A stretch of DNA of 64,000 nt from Streptomyces sp. WAC 01529 (GTDB taxonomy: Bacteria; Actinomycetota; Actinomycetes; Streptomycetales; Streptomycetaceae), in contig NZ_CP029617.1 of the NCBI RefSeq assembly GCF_003945545.1, forward strand, positions 992,001 to 1,056,000. Direction: 5' to 3'. The notes under the pieces were generated by a model. It saw only the letters and a program-made list of their open reading frames with translations. It was not told the origin of the DNA and did no database searches. Shown piece after piece: positions 8,037 to 16,051 of this stretch. A program made the translations under genes and the position numbers. The number at the start of each line of letters is the position of its first letter. Within the stretch, counting starts at the first letter, position 1.

Positions 8037-9590
8037 ATGAAAACTCTCCACGCATACCGCAGCTTTCCGCTCGCGGTACGGCTGCTGTTCGTCAATCAAT
8101 TCGGGGTGGACATCGGGTTCTACCTCCTCATCCCTTTTCTGGTGACGTATCTCGGCCATGACCTCGGGCTTTCGGCCGCCCTGGTCGGGCTGATTCTCGG
8201 TGTGCGGAACCTCAGCCAGCAGGGCCTGTTCGTGCTCGGCGGCTCCGCGGCCGACAGACTCGGCCCCCGAGGCGTGATCATCTTCGGTTGCATGCTGCGC
8301 ACGGTGGGGTTCGCGCTGTTCGCGGTCGGTTCCACCCTGCCGCTCCTGCTCGCCGCCTCCGCGCTGAGCGGTCTTGCCGGGGCGCTGTTCTATCCGGCGG
8401 TGCGGACCTTCCTCGCCCAGGAGGCCGGGCACCGCAGGGCCGAGGCCTTCGCGCTGCTCAACGTCTTCGCGACCGCCGGTTCGCTGCTGGGCCTGACCCT
8501 GGGCGGCGTGCTGCTCCTGGTCGACTTCCGCCTCTGCGCCCTCGTCGCCTCCGGGGTGTTCGCCGTGCTGTGCGTGGCCCAGATGTTCGCGCTGCCCGCG
8601 CGCCGGCCGCCCCGTCGCAGCACCACGGTCCGCAAGGACTGGCGGGAGGTCCTGGGCAACCGGACCTTCATCGCGTTCGCCGTGGCCATGGCAGGCATGA
8701 CGAGCCTGGAGAACCAGGTCTATCTGCTGCTGCCCGAGGGAGCCCGCGCGGCGACCGGACGCGAGGAGGCGGCCGGCGCGGTGCTGGTGATCGGGGCGCT
8801 GGCCAACATGGTCTGGCAGCTGCGCGTCACCCGGGCGCTGGCACGGCGCGGCGGCGGCCCGGAGTGGATCACCCGCGGCATCGTCCTGACGGCGTTCGGT
8901 TTCGTGCCGCCGCTGCTGGTGTGCGCGGCCGGGACGCCGGACGACTGGGGCGCGGCGGTCCGGAACGCCTGCCCGGTGATCGCCGGGGCGCTGCTGGTCT
9001 ATTTCGGCATCATGATCGTGCATCCCCTGGCGATGGAGTTGGTGCCACGGTTCGGCCCGGCCCGGTTGACCGGCACCTATTTCGGCATCTTCTACGTCTT
9101 CTCCGGGCTTGCCGCCGCCGGAGGCAACGCGCTCGTGGGCTGGACCCTGGACCTCGGCAGGCAGACCGGCCTGACCGTGCTGCCCTGGCTGTGCTGCCTG
9201 GGTCTCGGCCTGATCTCGGCGACGGCGGTCGCCTGGCTGCACCGCACACGCGCGCTCCCCGCCCCGGACGCGGCGCGGGTGCCACCGCAGCCGTCCGGGC
9301 ACGACGGCGCCACCCGGCGGCGCACGCCCGGGAGCCGCCCGGACGGCTCACGGCGCTGCCCGTCGCCGTGCCCGCTCGCGCGCGGAAGGACCCGGGCCAC
9401 GCCGTACGTGCCGCGCCACTGCACGACGGCTCGCCCGGTGCTCCGCTGCGGGCAACGCTGCTGCGGGAGGTGCTGCCGCCGCCCGAGGCACCGGGGCGCG
9501 TCCTGGTGGAGGTCGATGCCCTGGCGGCTCGGCCTGCGGCCCGGGTGCGGGTACTGCCGTGCGCCCGCGTCGGCCCGGCGGCGTACTTAG
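8037..9590 (+). CDS. MFS exporter with aberrant C-terminal tail
   Basis: A 12-helix major facilitator protein (MdtH-like group). The start is ATG 8037 with GGGGA nine bases upstream. Residues 1 to about 413 form a complete MFS fold with the SAADRLGPRG loop between helices 2 and 3. After about 9276 the reading frame continues for a further 100 residues that are rich in Arg, Cys and Trp and lack normal composition. From about 9340 the G/C third-position pattern switches to another frame. A deletion or frameshift has therefore probably removed the native stop and fused the gene to foreign coding sequence. The first 413 residues may still work. It stands at the head of the diaminopropionate-type locus and is a plausible product exporter. 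Confidence 0.75.
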   Translation: MKTLHAYRSFPLAVRLLFVNQFGVDIGFYLLIPFLVTYLGHDLGLSAALVGLILGVRNLSQQGLFVLGGSAADRLGPRGVIIFGCMLRTVGFALFAVGSTLPLLLAASALSGLAGALFYPAVRTFLAQEAGHRRAEAFALLNVFATAGSLLGLTLGGVLLLVDFRLCALVASGVFAVLCVAQMFALPARRPPRRSTTVRKDWREVLGNRTFIAFAVAMAGMTSLENQVYLLLPEGARAATGREEAAGAVLVIGALANMVWQLRVTRALARRGGGPEWITRGIVLTAFGFVPPLLVCAAGTPDDWGAAVRNACPVIAGALLVYFGIMIVHPLAMELVPRFGPARLTGTYFGIFYVFSGLAAAGGNALVGWTLDLGRQTGLTVLPWLCCLGLGLISATAVAWLHRTRALPAPDAARVPPQPSGHDGATRRRTPGSRPDGSRRCPSPCPLARGRTRATPYVPRHCTTARPVLRCGQRCCGRCCRRPRHRGASWWRSMPWRLGLRPGCGYCRAPASARRRT

Positions 9591-9694
9591 TGCGCCCTCC
9601 GGCGCCGACTGTCCGGCGGCACACCGAAAGCCCAGGAAAAACAGGGATCACCACGGCATCACTATTGGCATATGCCGTCAATGAATGGCCGTGA
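9340..9694 (+). pseudogene. Coding fragment fused out of frame behind the MFS gene
   Basis: In the frame ending at 9694 the stretch 9340-9590 has strong G/C third-position bias and a normal protein composition, unlike the overlapping MFS reading frame. It includes REVLPPPEAPGRVLVEVDAL. That resembles the N-terminal strand of medium-chain dehydrogenases/quinone oxidoreductases (REVPxPEPGPGEVLVRV), but no start codon with a ribosome site is present and the later catalytic regions are absent. A TTA codon at 9588 and loss of bias after it mark the end of the remnant. I read it as debris of a deleted gene; the MDR assignment is tentative. Confidence 0.4.
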
Positions 9695-9793
9695 CATCAA
9701 GATGTGGCGCATTCCATTCCTTGTGCCGCCGCGAACGTGGCCATAGCCTGGAAAAAGTCCGGCTCGGCGAGGCAGTGCTGCCACGGAGGTGTC

Positions 9794-10843
9794 TTGGAAC
9801 TCTTTCCGGATCAGTCTCCTGACAGCTCGGATTCAGTGAGCAGTTCCTGGTCTCCAAGCCCGGTGGTTCCGCTGGGCATCGTATTCGACGACGTGCCGAG
9901 AACGATCTGGCTGAAACTCGAATCACATAACCCCTACGGTTCCATAAAAGGGCGCACCGCATTCGCACTCTGGCAGAGCGTCAAGGACCGTATTGATCCC
10001 CGAATCGGCTTGATCGAGTCGACGTCGGGAAATCTCGGTCTCGCGCTGGCCGGTTTGGCCGCATCCTTGCAGGTCCCTTTCACCGCCGTCGTGGACCCCC
10101 GGGTGAGCCCCTCGGTGCGGAACACCATGCGCGCCCTGGGCGCCAGAGTGGTCACGGTCGACCGGCCGGACGGAGCCGGTGGGTTCCTGCTCAGCCGCCT
10201 CGCCCATGTCGGGCAGCGGGTGCGCTGCGAACCGGGGCTCGTATGGCCGAACCAGTACACCAACCCCGCCAACCCGGCCGTCCATGCCCAGTGGACGGCG
10301 CCGGAGCTGCGTGCGCAGCTGCCCGCGAGGCCGATGAGCGTCCTGGTCGCGGTCTCCACCGGTGGCACGCTGGCGGGTTTCCGGGACTACGTGGTCGCCC
10401 ACGAACCGGCCTGGGAGCTGGTGGGGGTGGACGTCGTCGGCTCGGTGGCCCTGGGCGACGCGCACGGTGAACGTGTGCTTTCGGGAATCGGGGCGAGCCG
10501 CAGGTCAACCTTCCTGCCCCATGGGTACCGACCGGCCGTGCACGTCGATCCGCCGGAAGCGGTCAGCGCGTGTCTGTGGCTCGAGGAGACGACCGGGATC
10601 GCCGTGGGCTCCAGCTCCGGCGCGCTCGTCGCGGCGGCTCTGCGGCTGTTTCGCGAAGGCCCCGGACGCACCGACGTCGTCTGCGTGTGCCCGGACGGCG
10701 GGGACCGCTACCTCGACACCGTCTACTCACCGCTGTGGCGCTCCCAGCACGCCCTGACCCCGGTCGACATAGCCGACGGCGTCACCACCTCGGGCCGCCC
10801 CGGCCCGGTGGCCCCCGTCCAAGGTGAGGTGACGCTGCGTTGA
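9794..10843 (+). CDS. SbnA-like PLP enzyme (2,3-diaminopropionate biosynthesis)
   Basis: A 349-residue fold-type II PLP enzyme of the cysteine synthase family. With the TTG start at 9794 (GGAGGTG immediately upstream) the PLP lysine is Lys52 in NPYGSIKGR. The substrate loop STSGNLG is at 76-82 and the phosphate loop STGGT at about 188-192. SbnA joins O-phospho-L-serine and L-glutamate to N-(1-amino-1-carboxyl-2-ethyl)-glutamate; the SbnB-like gene two places downstream supplies the second step. A GTG at 9704 is an alternative start but has no ribosome site. The stop overlaps the next start (TTGA), so the oxygenase is coupled. Alternative: another beta-replacing enzyme such as a cysteine or ureidoserine synthase. 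Confidence 0.8.
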   Translation: MELFPDQSPDSSDSVSSSWSPSPVVPLGIVFDDVPRTIWLKLESHNPYGSIKGRTAFALWQSVKDRIDPRIGLIESTSGNLGLALAGLAASLQVPFTAVVDPRVSPSVRNTMRALGARVVTVDRPDGAGGFLLSRLAHVGQRVRCEPGLVWPNQYTNPANPAVHAQWTAPELRAQLPARPMSVLVAVSTGGTLAGFRDYVVAHEPAWELVGVDVVGSVALGDAHGERVLSGIGASRRSTFLPHGYRPAVHVDPPEAVSACLWLEETTGIAVGSSSGALVAAALRLFREGPGRTDVVCVCPDGGDRYLDTVYSPLWRSQHALTPVDIADGVTTSGRPGPVAPVQGEVTLR

Positions 10844-11760
10844 GCACGGGCGAGAGGGACTGGTACCGGCGTGCCGGGGTGCGCGGCGGCCCCCGGCGCC
10901 GTCTGACGGACGAACTGGAGACCGGGCGGACCTTCTTTCCGACGGCTCTGGTGCCCTACCTGGACCACCCGCGGGTGGTCGAACTCGGCGAGGCGAGCCG
11001 GCGGGAACTCCTCGCCCGGCACCTCTTCCAGTACCTGGACTTCACGGCCCAGTTCGAGACGCGCGTGGTGAACCGTGCCACGGAACGCATCGCCGGCAAC
11101 CGGTGCGGAGTCGAGACGGACGCCGAGGTCCGGCTGGACGCGTACCGCATCTACTGCGACGAGGGGTACCACTCCCTCTACAGCTTCGACGTCGTCCAGC
11201 AGGTCGCCCGCGCCTCAGGGGTGGCGCCGCTGCCCTACGACTTCGGGCCGTTCCTGCAACGGCTCGACGCGGTCGGGACCGAGGCGCTGCCGTACGAACC
11301 GGCCCTGGCCCAGCTGCTGCAGGTCGTGGTCTTCGAGACGCTGATCACGGCGGTGCTGAGCGACATCCCCAAGGACCGCGATGTGCTGACCGTCGTCCGG
11401 GACATCGTCAGGGACCACGCCAAGGACGAGGGCTGGCACCACGTGTTCTTCTCCCACTTCTTCCGTGAGCTGTGGACCCAGGAGTCCGCCCGGTCACGTG
11501 GCCGCATCGCGCGTTGCCTGCCCGATCTGATCCGGTGCAGTCTGCTCCCCGACCTGCGGCCCGTACGCGCGTCGCTGGCCGCCGCGGGACTCGCGCCGTG
11601 GGTCGTCGAGGACGTCGTGCACGACTCCTATCCACCGGCCTCGGTCGACCAGGGCATCCGCAGGGCGTCCCGGCACGCCGTGCGGCTCTTCGAGGAGGTC
11701 GGGGCCATGGCAGTGCCGGGCGGTGCCGAGGCGTTCGAGGCCGCCGGTCTGCTGCCGTGA
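10840..11760 (+). CDS. AurF-like diiron N-oxygenase
   Basis: A 306-residue protein of the p-aminobenzoate N-oxygenase (AurF/CmlI) group. Diiron ligands are visible in DEGYHSLYSF (107-116) and DHAKDEGWHHVFF (about 192-204). The carboxylates of QFETRVVN and VFETLITAVLSDIP complete the four-helix site. AurF-type enzymes turn an amine into hydroxylamine, nitroso or nitro. The TTG start at 10840 lies in a TTGA overlap with the SbnA-like stop, so the two are made together. Its position between SbnA- and SbnB-like genes suggests an amino group of diaminopropionate or a derivative as substrate; that is inference. Confidence 0.85.
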   Translation: MSTGERDWYRRAGVRGGPRRRLTDELETGRTFFPTALVPYLDHPRVVELGEASRRELLARHLFQYLDFTAQFETRVVNRATERIAGNRCGVETDAEVRLDAYRIYCDEGYHSLYSFDVVQQVARASGVAPLPYDFGPFLQRLDAVGTEALPYEPALAQLLQVVVFETLITAVLSDIPKDRDVLTVVRDIVRDHAKDEGWHHVFFSHFFRELWTQESARSRGRIARCLPDLIRCSLLPDLRPVRASLAAAGLAPWVVEDVVHDSYPPASVDQGIRRASRHAVRLFEEVGAMAVPGGAEAFEAAGLLP

Positions 11761-11799
11761 ACCGCACGGGCCGACGACCACACAGTCCGAGAGGCGACG

Positions 11800-12801
11800 A
11801 TGGCGGAGCAACTCCTTTTTCTCGACAGGGAAGCGGTGCTGGCGAGCCTCGCGCACGTGGACGCGTGCGAGGAGGTCGCACAGGTGCTGTGCCGGCATGC
11901 CGAGGGCCGGGTGGAGCTGCCCGCCGAGGGCTACCTTCCCTGGGCCAACGGCGAGGGGGCCTACTGCCGTTCGCTCGCCATGCTCGGGGCGGTGGAGGTC
12001 GACGGCGGTTCCCCGCTGCGGGGCATGAAGCTCATCAACGCCGCGACGAGCAACCCGTCCCACGGAAGGGAGCGGGCCGCGGGCCTGATCATGCTCTTCG
12101 ACCCGGATACCGCCCGGCCGCACGTGCTGGCCGAGGCCGGGTGGCTGAGCGCGACCCGGACGGCCGCCTACACGATGGTCAGCCTGCGCCATCTCGGCCC
12201 CGAGCGGTGGGACGCGACCACGTTCCTCGGCTGCGGCATGCTCGCCCGTGTCCATGTCGGGCTGCTGGCCACGGCCTTCCCCCGCATGACGCGCGTACAC
12301 CTCTACGACACCGAGCCGCGGCGCGCCGAGGAACTGGCCGGCTGGATCCGTGAGCGGCACCCGCACTTCACCGTCCGCGTGGAGCCGGGCGCCCGGCCGG
12401 CGGTGGCCGCCGCGCAGGTGGTGGTGACGACGACCACCGCCGACCGGGGCTACCTTCCGGCGGCGTGGCTCGCGCCCGGCACCTTCGTGGCCCATGTGTC
12501 GCTGGCCGACCTGCTGCCCGACGCGTTCCTGGAGGCGCAGGGGGTGTTCGTGGACGACGTCGCCCTGGTGGCCGACAACCCGCGCAGGATCCTGGGGCGG
12601 TTGATGCGGGAGAGCCGGATCACGGCGTTGAGCGGCACCCTCGGTCAGGTCCTCATCGGCGAGCGGCCTCCCGTCCGGCCCACCGCGTCCCACGTCATCA
12701 GCAACCCCTTCGGCATGGCCGTCCTGGACGTCGGGCTGCTCGGCGCGGTGCACGAGGCCGCCGTCCGCCTGGGCCTCGGCCAGAAGCTGACCCTCTACTG
12801 A
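11800..12801 (+). CDS. SbnB-like NAD-dependent dehydrogenase (ornithine cyclodeaminase family)
   Basis: A 333-residue member of the ornithine cyclodeaminase/mu-crystallin family with ATG 11800 behind GAGAGGCG. The segment GMKLINAATSNPSHG is the substrate-binding region, and FLGCGMLARVHVGLL (about 142-156) is the Rossmann glycine loop with DTEPRRA as the ribose-binding strand end. SbnB oxidatively splits the SbnA product into L-2,3-diaminopropionate, 2-oxoglutarate and NADH. Pairing with an SbnA homologue in one operon is the standard genetic signature for this pathway. It would otherwise be read as an alanine dehydrogenase or cyclodeaminase. Confidence 0.82.
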   Translation: MAEQLLFLDREAVLASLAHVDACEEVAQVLCRHAEGRVELPAEGYLPWANGEGAYCRSLAMLGAVEVDGGSPLRGMKLINAATSNPSHGRERAAGLIMLFDPDTARPHVLAEAGWLSATRTAAYTMVSLRHLGPERWDATTFLGCGMLARVHVGLLATAFPRMTRVHLYDTEPRRAEELAGWIRERHPHFTVRVEPGARPAVAAAQVVVTTTTADRGYLPAAWLAPGTFVAHVSLADLLPDAFLEAQGVFVDDVALVADNPRRILGRLMRESRITALSGTLGQVLIGERPPVRPTASHVISNPFGMAVLDVGLLGAVHEAAVRLGLGQKLTLY

Positions 12802-12834
12802 ACCGAGCCCTGACCCTCCGCTGAAAGGGACCGC

Positions 12835-13875
12835 ATGGACGACGTCTTCTCCCGGCCCGGCCCCGCTCCCGCGCACGGCCTGTTCTCCCTCGCCGAGTTG
12901 GAACCCGCCGTGATCGGAGAACTGGCCGCGAGATCGGTGGAACTCTTCCGGGACAAGGAGGCACACGACCGGCCGCTCGCGGGCAGCGCCGCGGGCATCC
13001 TGTTCACCAGGACCTCCACCCGCACCCGGACGGCCTTCACCGTCGGTGCCATCCGGCTGGGCGCCGTCCCCGTCACCTACGGCCCTCAGGATCTCCAACT
13101 GAACACCGGTGAGTCGGTGGCCGACACGGGGCGCGTCCTGGGCAGCATGCTCGACCTCCTGGTCGCCCGCACCTCCGGCCCGCTGGACGAACTGCGTGAG
13201 CTGTCCCGCCAGGGCGGCCTGCCGGTGATCAACGCGATGGCGGCCGAGGAGCACCCCAGTCAGGGCCTGACCGACCTCGCCACCCTGCGCCTGGCGCTCG
13301 GGGACCTCACGGGCGTGAGCCTGCTCTACATGGGCGAGGGCAACAACACCGCCGTGGCCCTGGCCCATGCCCTGGCGGCCGTACCGGGGGCCCGGGTCAC
13401 CTTCAGTACGCCGTCCGGCTACGGGCTGCCCGACGAGGAGTTGGCGAGGGCGTCGCGCCGAGCCGCGACGGTGGGCGCCACGCTGGAGGAGGTGCACGAC
13501 CCCGCGCTGCTGCCCGACCGGGTGGACGTCGTGTACACCACGCGCTGGCAGACGACGGGCACCTCTAAACCGGACGCCGACTGGCGTGAGACGTTCCGTC
13601 CGTTCCACGTGGACGCCGCCCTGCTCGCCCGCTGGCCCGAGGCCCTGTTCATGCACGACCTGCCCGCCCACCGCGGGGACGAGGTCGCCGGTGAGGTCCT
13701 GGACGGGCCGCGCTCCCTGGCCTGGACGCAGGCGGCCATGAAGCTCGCCGGGGCCATGGCCGTCCTGGAGTGGGTGAGCGGCCCGGACACCGACGTCAAG
13801 CGCGGCCGGGACACCGACGTCAGGCGCGGCCCGGACACCGACGTCAGGCGCGGCCCGGACACCGACCGGAAATGA
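12835..13875 (+). CDS. Ornithine-carbamoyltransferase-like enzyme
   Basis: A 346-residue aspartate/ornithine carbamoyltransferase homologue, ATG 12835 behind AAAGGGACCGC. The carbamoyl-phosphate loop STRTR is intact at 61-65 and HPSQ at 140-143 matches the family HPxQ. GEGNNTAVAL corresponds to the domain-2 DGNN loop. The amino-acid side differs: the ornithine motif HCLP is HDLP at 274-277, and the SMG loop is replaced by TTRWQTTGTS. Carbamoyl transfer to an amine other than ornithine, such as diaminopropionate or its N-oxidised form, is therefore likely. VioL of viomycin biosynthesis is a precedent for an OTC homologue working with diaminopropionate. The C-terminus carries tandem repeats of about PDTDVRRG encoded by 24-base units. 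Confidence 0.82.
   Translation: MDDVFSRPGPAPAHGLFSLAELEPAVIGELAARSVELFRDKEAHDRPLAGSAAGILFTRTSTRTRTAFTVGAIRLGAVPVTYGPQDLQLNTGESVADTGRVLGSMLDLLVARTSGPLDELRELSRQGGLPVINAMAAEEHPSQGLTDLATLRLALGDLTGVSLLYMGEGNNTAVALAHALAAVPGARVTFSTPSGYGLPDEELARASRRAATVGATLEEVHDPALLPDRVDVVYTTRWQTTGTSKPDADWRETFRPFHVDAALLARWPEALFMHDLPAHRGDEVAGEVLDGPRSLAWTQAAMKLAGAMAVLEWVSGPDTDVKRGRDTDVRRGPDTDVRRGPDTDRK
13780..13867 (+). repeat. 24-base tandem repeats at the end of the carbamoyltransferase gene
   Basis: Three and two-thirds near-identical 24-base units (13780-13803, 13804-13827, 13828-13851, 13852 onward) encode the repeated peptide GPDTDVRR. They are in frame and lie beyond the catalytic fold. Slippage or unequal exchange could change the copy number without breaking the gene. 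Confidence 0.85.
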
Positions 13876-13939
13876 CGTGCCGCGCACCGCACACCGCGCA
13901 CCCTTCCCCGCCCACCCCCGCACGGATCGAGGTCCTGCC

Positions 13940-14842
13940 ATGAAGCCGACCCGTGTCACCGCCTACCGGCATCTGACCCCCCATGACCTGACCCCGCCCT
14001 CGTCCTCGCACGTCTTCTTCGAACCGGCCGACACGGAGATCGGCGTGTGGGTGGCGCAGGACCTCATCGACGAGGGCTGCGCCGTCCTGGACCTCGGCTC
14101 CGGCAGCGGCGCCGCCGCGGCGGCCATGGCCCGCGCGGGAGCGGCCCGGGTCCACGGCGTCGACTCGGGGGAACACACCGTGGCGTGGGCGCGCCGGCAC
14201 TACGCCGCGTACGACGGCGACCGCCCGGTCACCTTCGCGCTCGGCGACTTCACCGCGCTCTCCCCCACCGAGCTGCTGGCCACGGCCCCGGTCCCGCTCC
14301 GCCGCCCGCTGGTCGTCACGAGCAATCCGCCGTACGTTCCCCTCTCGCCCCGGGTCGACGCCCTGCGCCGGTCCGTCGGCGGGGGGACGGACGGGCTGAA
14401 ACTGATACCCGCGGTCATCCGGCACGGCCGTGCGCTGGGAGACGGCCTCGGCATCACCATCGGCAGCTACTCCAGTCCCCGCAAAGCGGTCGACATGCTG
14501 GAATCGGCCGGTTTCACGGTGCACGCCGTCACCCTGTGCCCGCTGCCCCTCGGGGAGTTCACCCGGGACCACCCCGACCAGATGCTCCTCCTGGAGAAGC
14601 AGGACGAGGCGGTCCTCTGGCGCTCGGGTCCATATCCGCCCGCGTACTTCATCGTCGGCCTGGCCTGCCGCAAGGGCGGTGAGGACCGGCTGACCGGCGA
14701 CGGGCTGATGGAACTCCTGCGTACGGCCGCCCGTTCCCGCACCACGCGTCTGGAGACCCTGGACGAAGCGGCCTTGCCGCACTGGCCGGGTCTGGTCCGC
14801 GTCGTGGATCTGCCCACGCCCGCAGTCCGCCGGCACTGGTGA
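13940..14842 (+). CDS. PrmC/HemK-like SAM-dependent methyltransferase
   Basis: A 300-residue class I methyltransferase, ATG 13940 with GAGG upstream. Motif I is DLGSGSGAAAA near 51-61, and motif IV is SNPPYVPLSP, the NPPY signature of enzymes that methylate a planar nitrogen (glutamine, adenine, cytosine). An N-terminal helical segment and a C-terminal 80-residue extension are unlike the release-factor methyltransferase PrmC, so a small-molecule amide, ureido or hydroxylamine nitrogen is a reasonable substrate. It lies in the plus-strand operon between the carbamoyltransferase and the synthetase-like gene. Confidence 0.78.
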   Translation: MKPTRVTAYRHLTPHDLTPPSSSHVFFEPADTEIGVWVAQDLIDEGCAVLDLGSGSGAAAAAMARAGAARVHGVDSGEHTVAWARRHYAAYDGDRPVTFALGDFTALSPTELLATAPVPLRRPLVVTSNPPYVPLSPRVDALRRSVGGGTDGLKLIPAVIRHGRALGDGLGITIGSYSSPRKAVDMLESAGFTVHAVTLCPLPLGEFTRDHPDQMLLLEKQDEAVLWRSGPYPPAYFIVGLACRKGGEDRLTGDGLMELLRTAARSRTTRLETLDEAALPHWPGLVRVVDLPTPAVRRHW

Positions 14843-14899
14843 CCTCCGCCCGCCCGCTCCCGGGGCACGTCGTGCCCCCCGCACGCAAAGAGGCCGTTC

Positions 14900-16051
14900 A
14901 TGAACACCGCCCGGATCGCGCCCGTCTCGCCCGTCAGCGTCACCACCGGTGCCGTCGAGCACAGCGTCGACTTCATACGTCCACGGCTGCTGGCGAGCGG
15001 GCACGGCCGGGTGTCCCTGTATGCCGGCGTGCAGATCAACGGCGCCCCACACCTGGGCACCAGCGTCATGCAGACCTCCGCGTTCCTGCTCGCCCGGACG
15101 GCCCGGGAGAAGTTCGGCGTCGACGTGACACTGCGGTTCGGCGCGCTGGACAACGCGGCCTGCGAGACGCGCCGGTGCCCGCGCACGGGAACCCGGTACG
15201 AGCGTTCCTTCCGCCATGCCCTGGGCGGTGAGCGCATACAGGAACTGATCCGGACGTACTACGGAGGCTTCTTCGCCGCGCTGTCCGCGATCACGGGCGT
15301 CCCCCACGAGATCGAGACCTACACACAGCAGCAGAGCCGGCCGGAGTTCCGGCGGGAGTTCCTTGAGTCGCTGACCCGGATGGACGCCCTGCGGTGGGTG
15401 CTCGCGCCCTCGCACGGCAAGGTGCCCATGAGCCCTCCGTGCCCGCGGTGCGGCTGGGCGCAGAAGCAGGGCGAGCACACGGAAGTGCTTACGGCCGGAC
15501 CCGACCACGCGGAGCTGGCTGCGGTCTGCCTGGACCACGGGGGTTACGTGGCGCGGGTGCGCGCCGACGGGGCGAGCGGGGCGGAGGGGGGCGACGAGAC
15601 CGGCGGGGCGTACGAGGCGTACATCGGCTCGGGCACGCTCCACCGCAACCTGCTCAAAGAGCGGGTGGCCGCGCGGGAGGACGCGCTCGCCGTGGTGGTC
15701 AAGGGAGCCGACTGGGCCGCGGGGTGCCGTCTGCTCGACGAGGCGTTCCTCTGTTATCCGCAGGCGGTGCTTCCCGCGCGCCTGTTCACCCCGGTGGTGC
15801 TCTCGGCGTCCGGGGCCAAGCTCTCCAAGTCGCTCATCCGCGCGGGCAGGACGGAGGCGACGGCGGGCAGCGAGCCCTGGATGCTCGACGCGGGCGCCTG
15901 GCCCGGGACGGTCGAGGAGTACGCGCGGCTGCTGCTCGGCCTGGTCAAGCTGATGCTGTCCGAGCCGCGCCACTTCGAGCGCGGCTACACCACGCTCGAA
16001 GTGGCGCGGCTCATCGACGCGGCAGGTCTGCGGATCGGGGCACCGGCGTGA
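14900..16051 (+). CDS. Stand-alone class I aminoacyl-tRNA synthetase-like protein
   Basis: A 383-residue protein with both class I synthetase signatures: HLGT at 51-54 in INGAPHLGTSV (HIGH-like) and KLSKS at 307-311 in SGAKLSKSL (KMSKS-like). A zinc-type CPRCGW is at 181-186. The catalytic core resembles the class I lysyl/methionyl group, but no anticodon-binding domain follows and the protein is too short for a housekeeping enzyme. Homologues in secondary metabolism activate an amino acid as adenylate for ligation or, as in s56-p1 and triacsin pathways, take part in N-N bond formation (there fused to a cupin). ATG 14900 has AAAGAGG upstream. The 3' end overlaps the convergent dioxygenase gene by 41 bases. 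Confidence 0.78.
   Translation: MNTARIAPVSPVSVTTGAVEHSVDFIRPRLLASGHGRVSLYAGVQINGAPHLGTSVMQTSAFLLARTAREKFGVDVTLRFGALDNAACETRRCPRTGTRYERSFRHALGGERIQELIRTYYGGFFAALSAITGVPHEIETYTQQQSRPEFRREFLESLTRMDALRWVLAPSHGKVPMSPPCPRCGWAQKQGEHTEVLTAGPDHAELAAVCLDHGGYVARVRADGASGAEGGDETGGAYEAYIGSGTLHRNLLKERVAAREDALAVVVKGADWAAGCRLLDEAFLCYPQAVLPARLFTPVVLSASGAKLSKSLIRAGRTEATAGSEPWMLDAGAWPGTVEEYARLLLGLVKLMLSEPRHFERGYTTLEVARLIDAAGLRIGAPA

Noticed and set aside
9794..12801. Staphyloferrin B or other NIS siderophore cluster
   Set aside because: SbnA and SbnB homologues are present, but no IucA/IucC synthetase or siderophore uptake genes accompany them.
9794..16051. L-alanosine (diazeniumdiolate) cluster
   Set aside because: Diaminopropionate genes fit, but the nitrite-forming CreD/CreE-type pair and the carrier protein expected for that pathway are absent.
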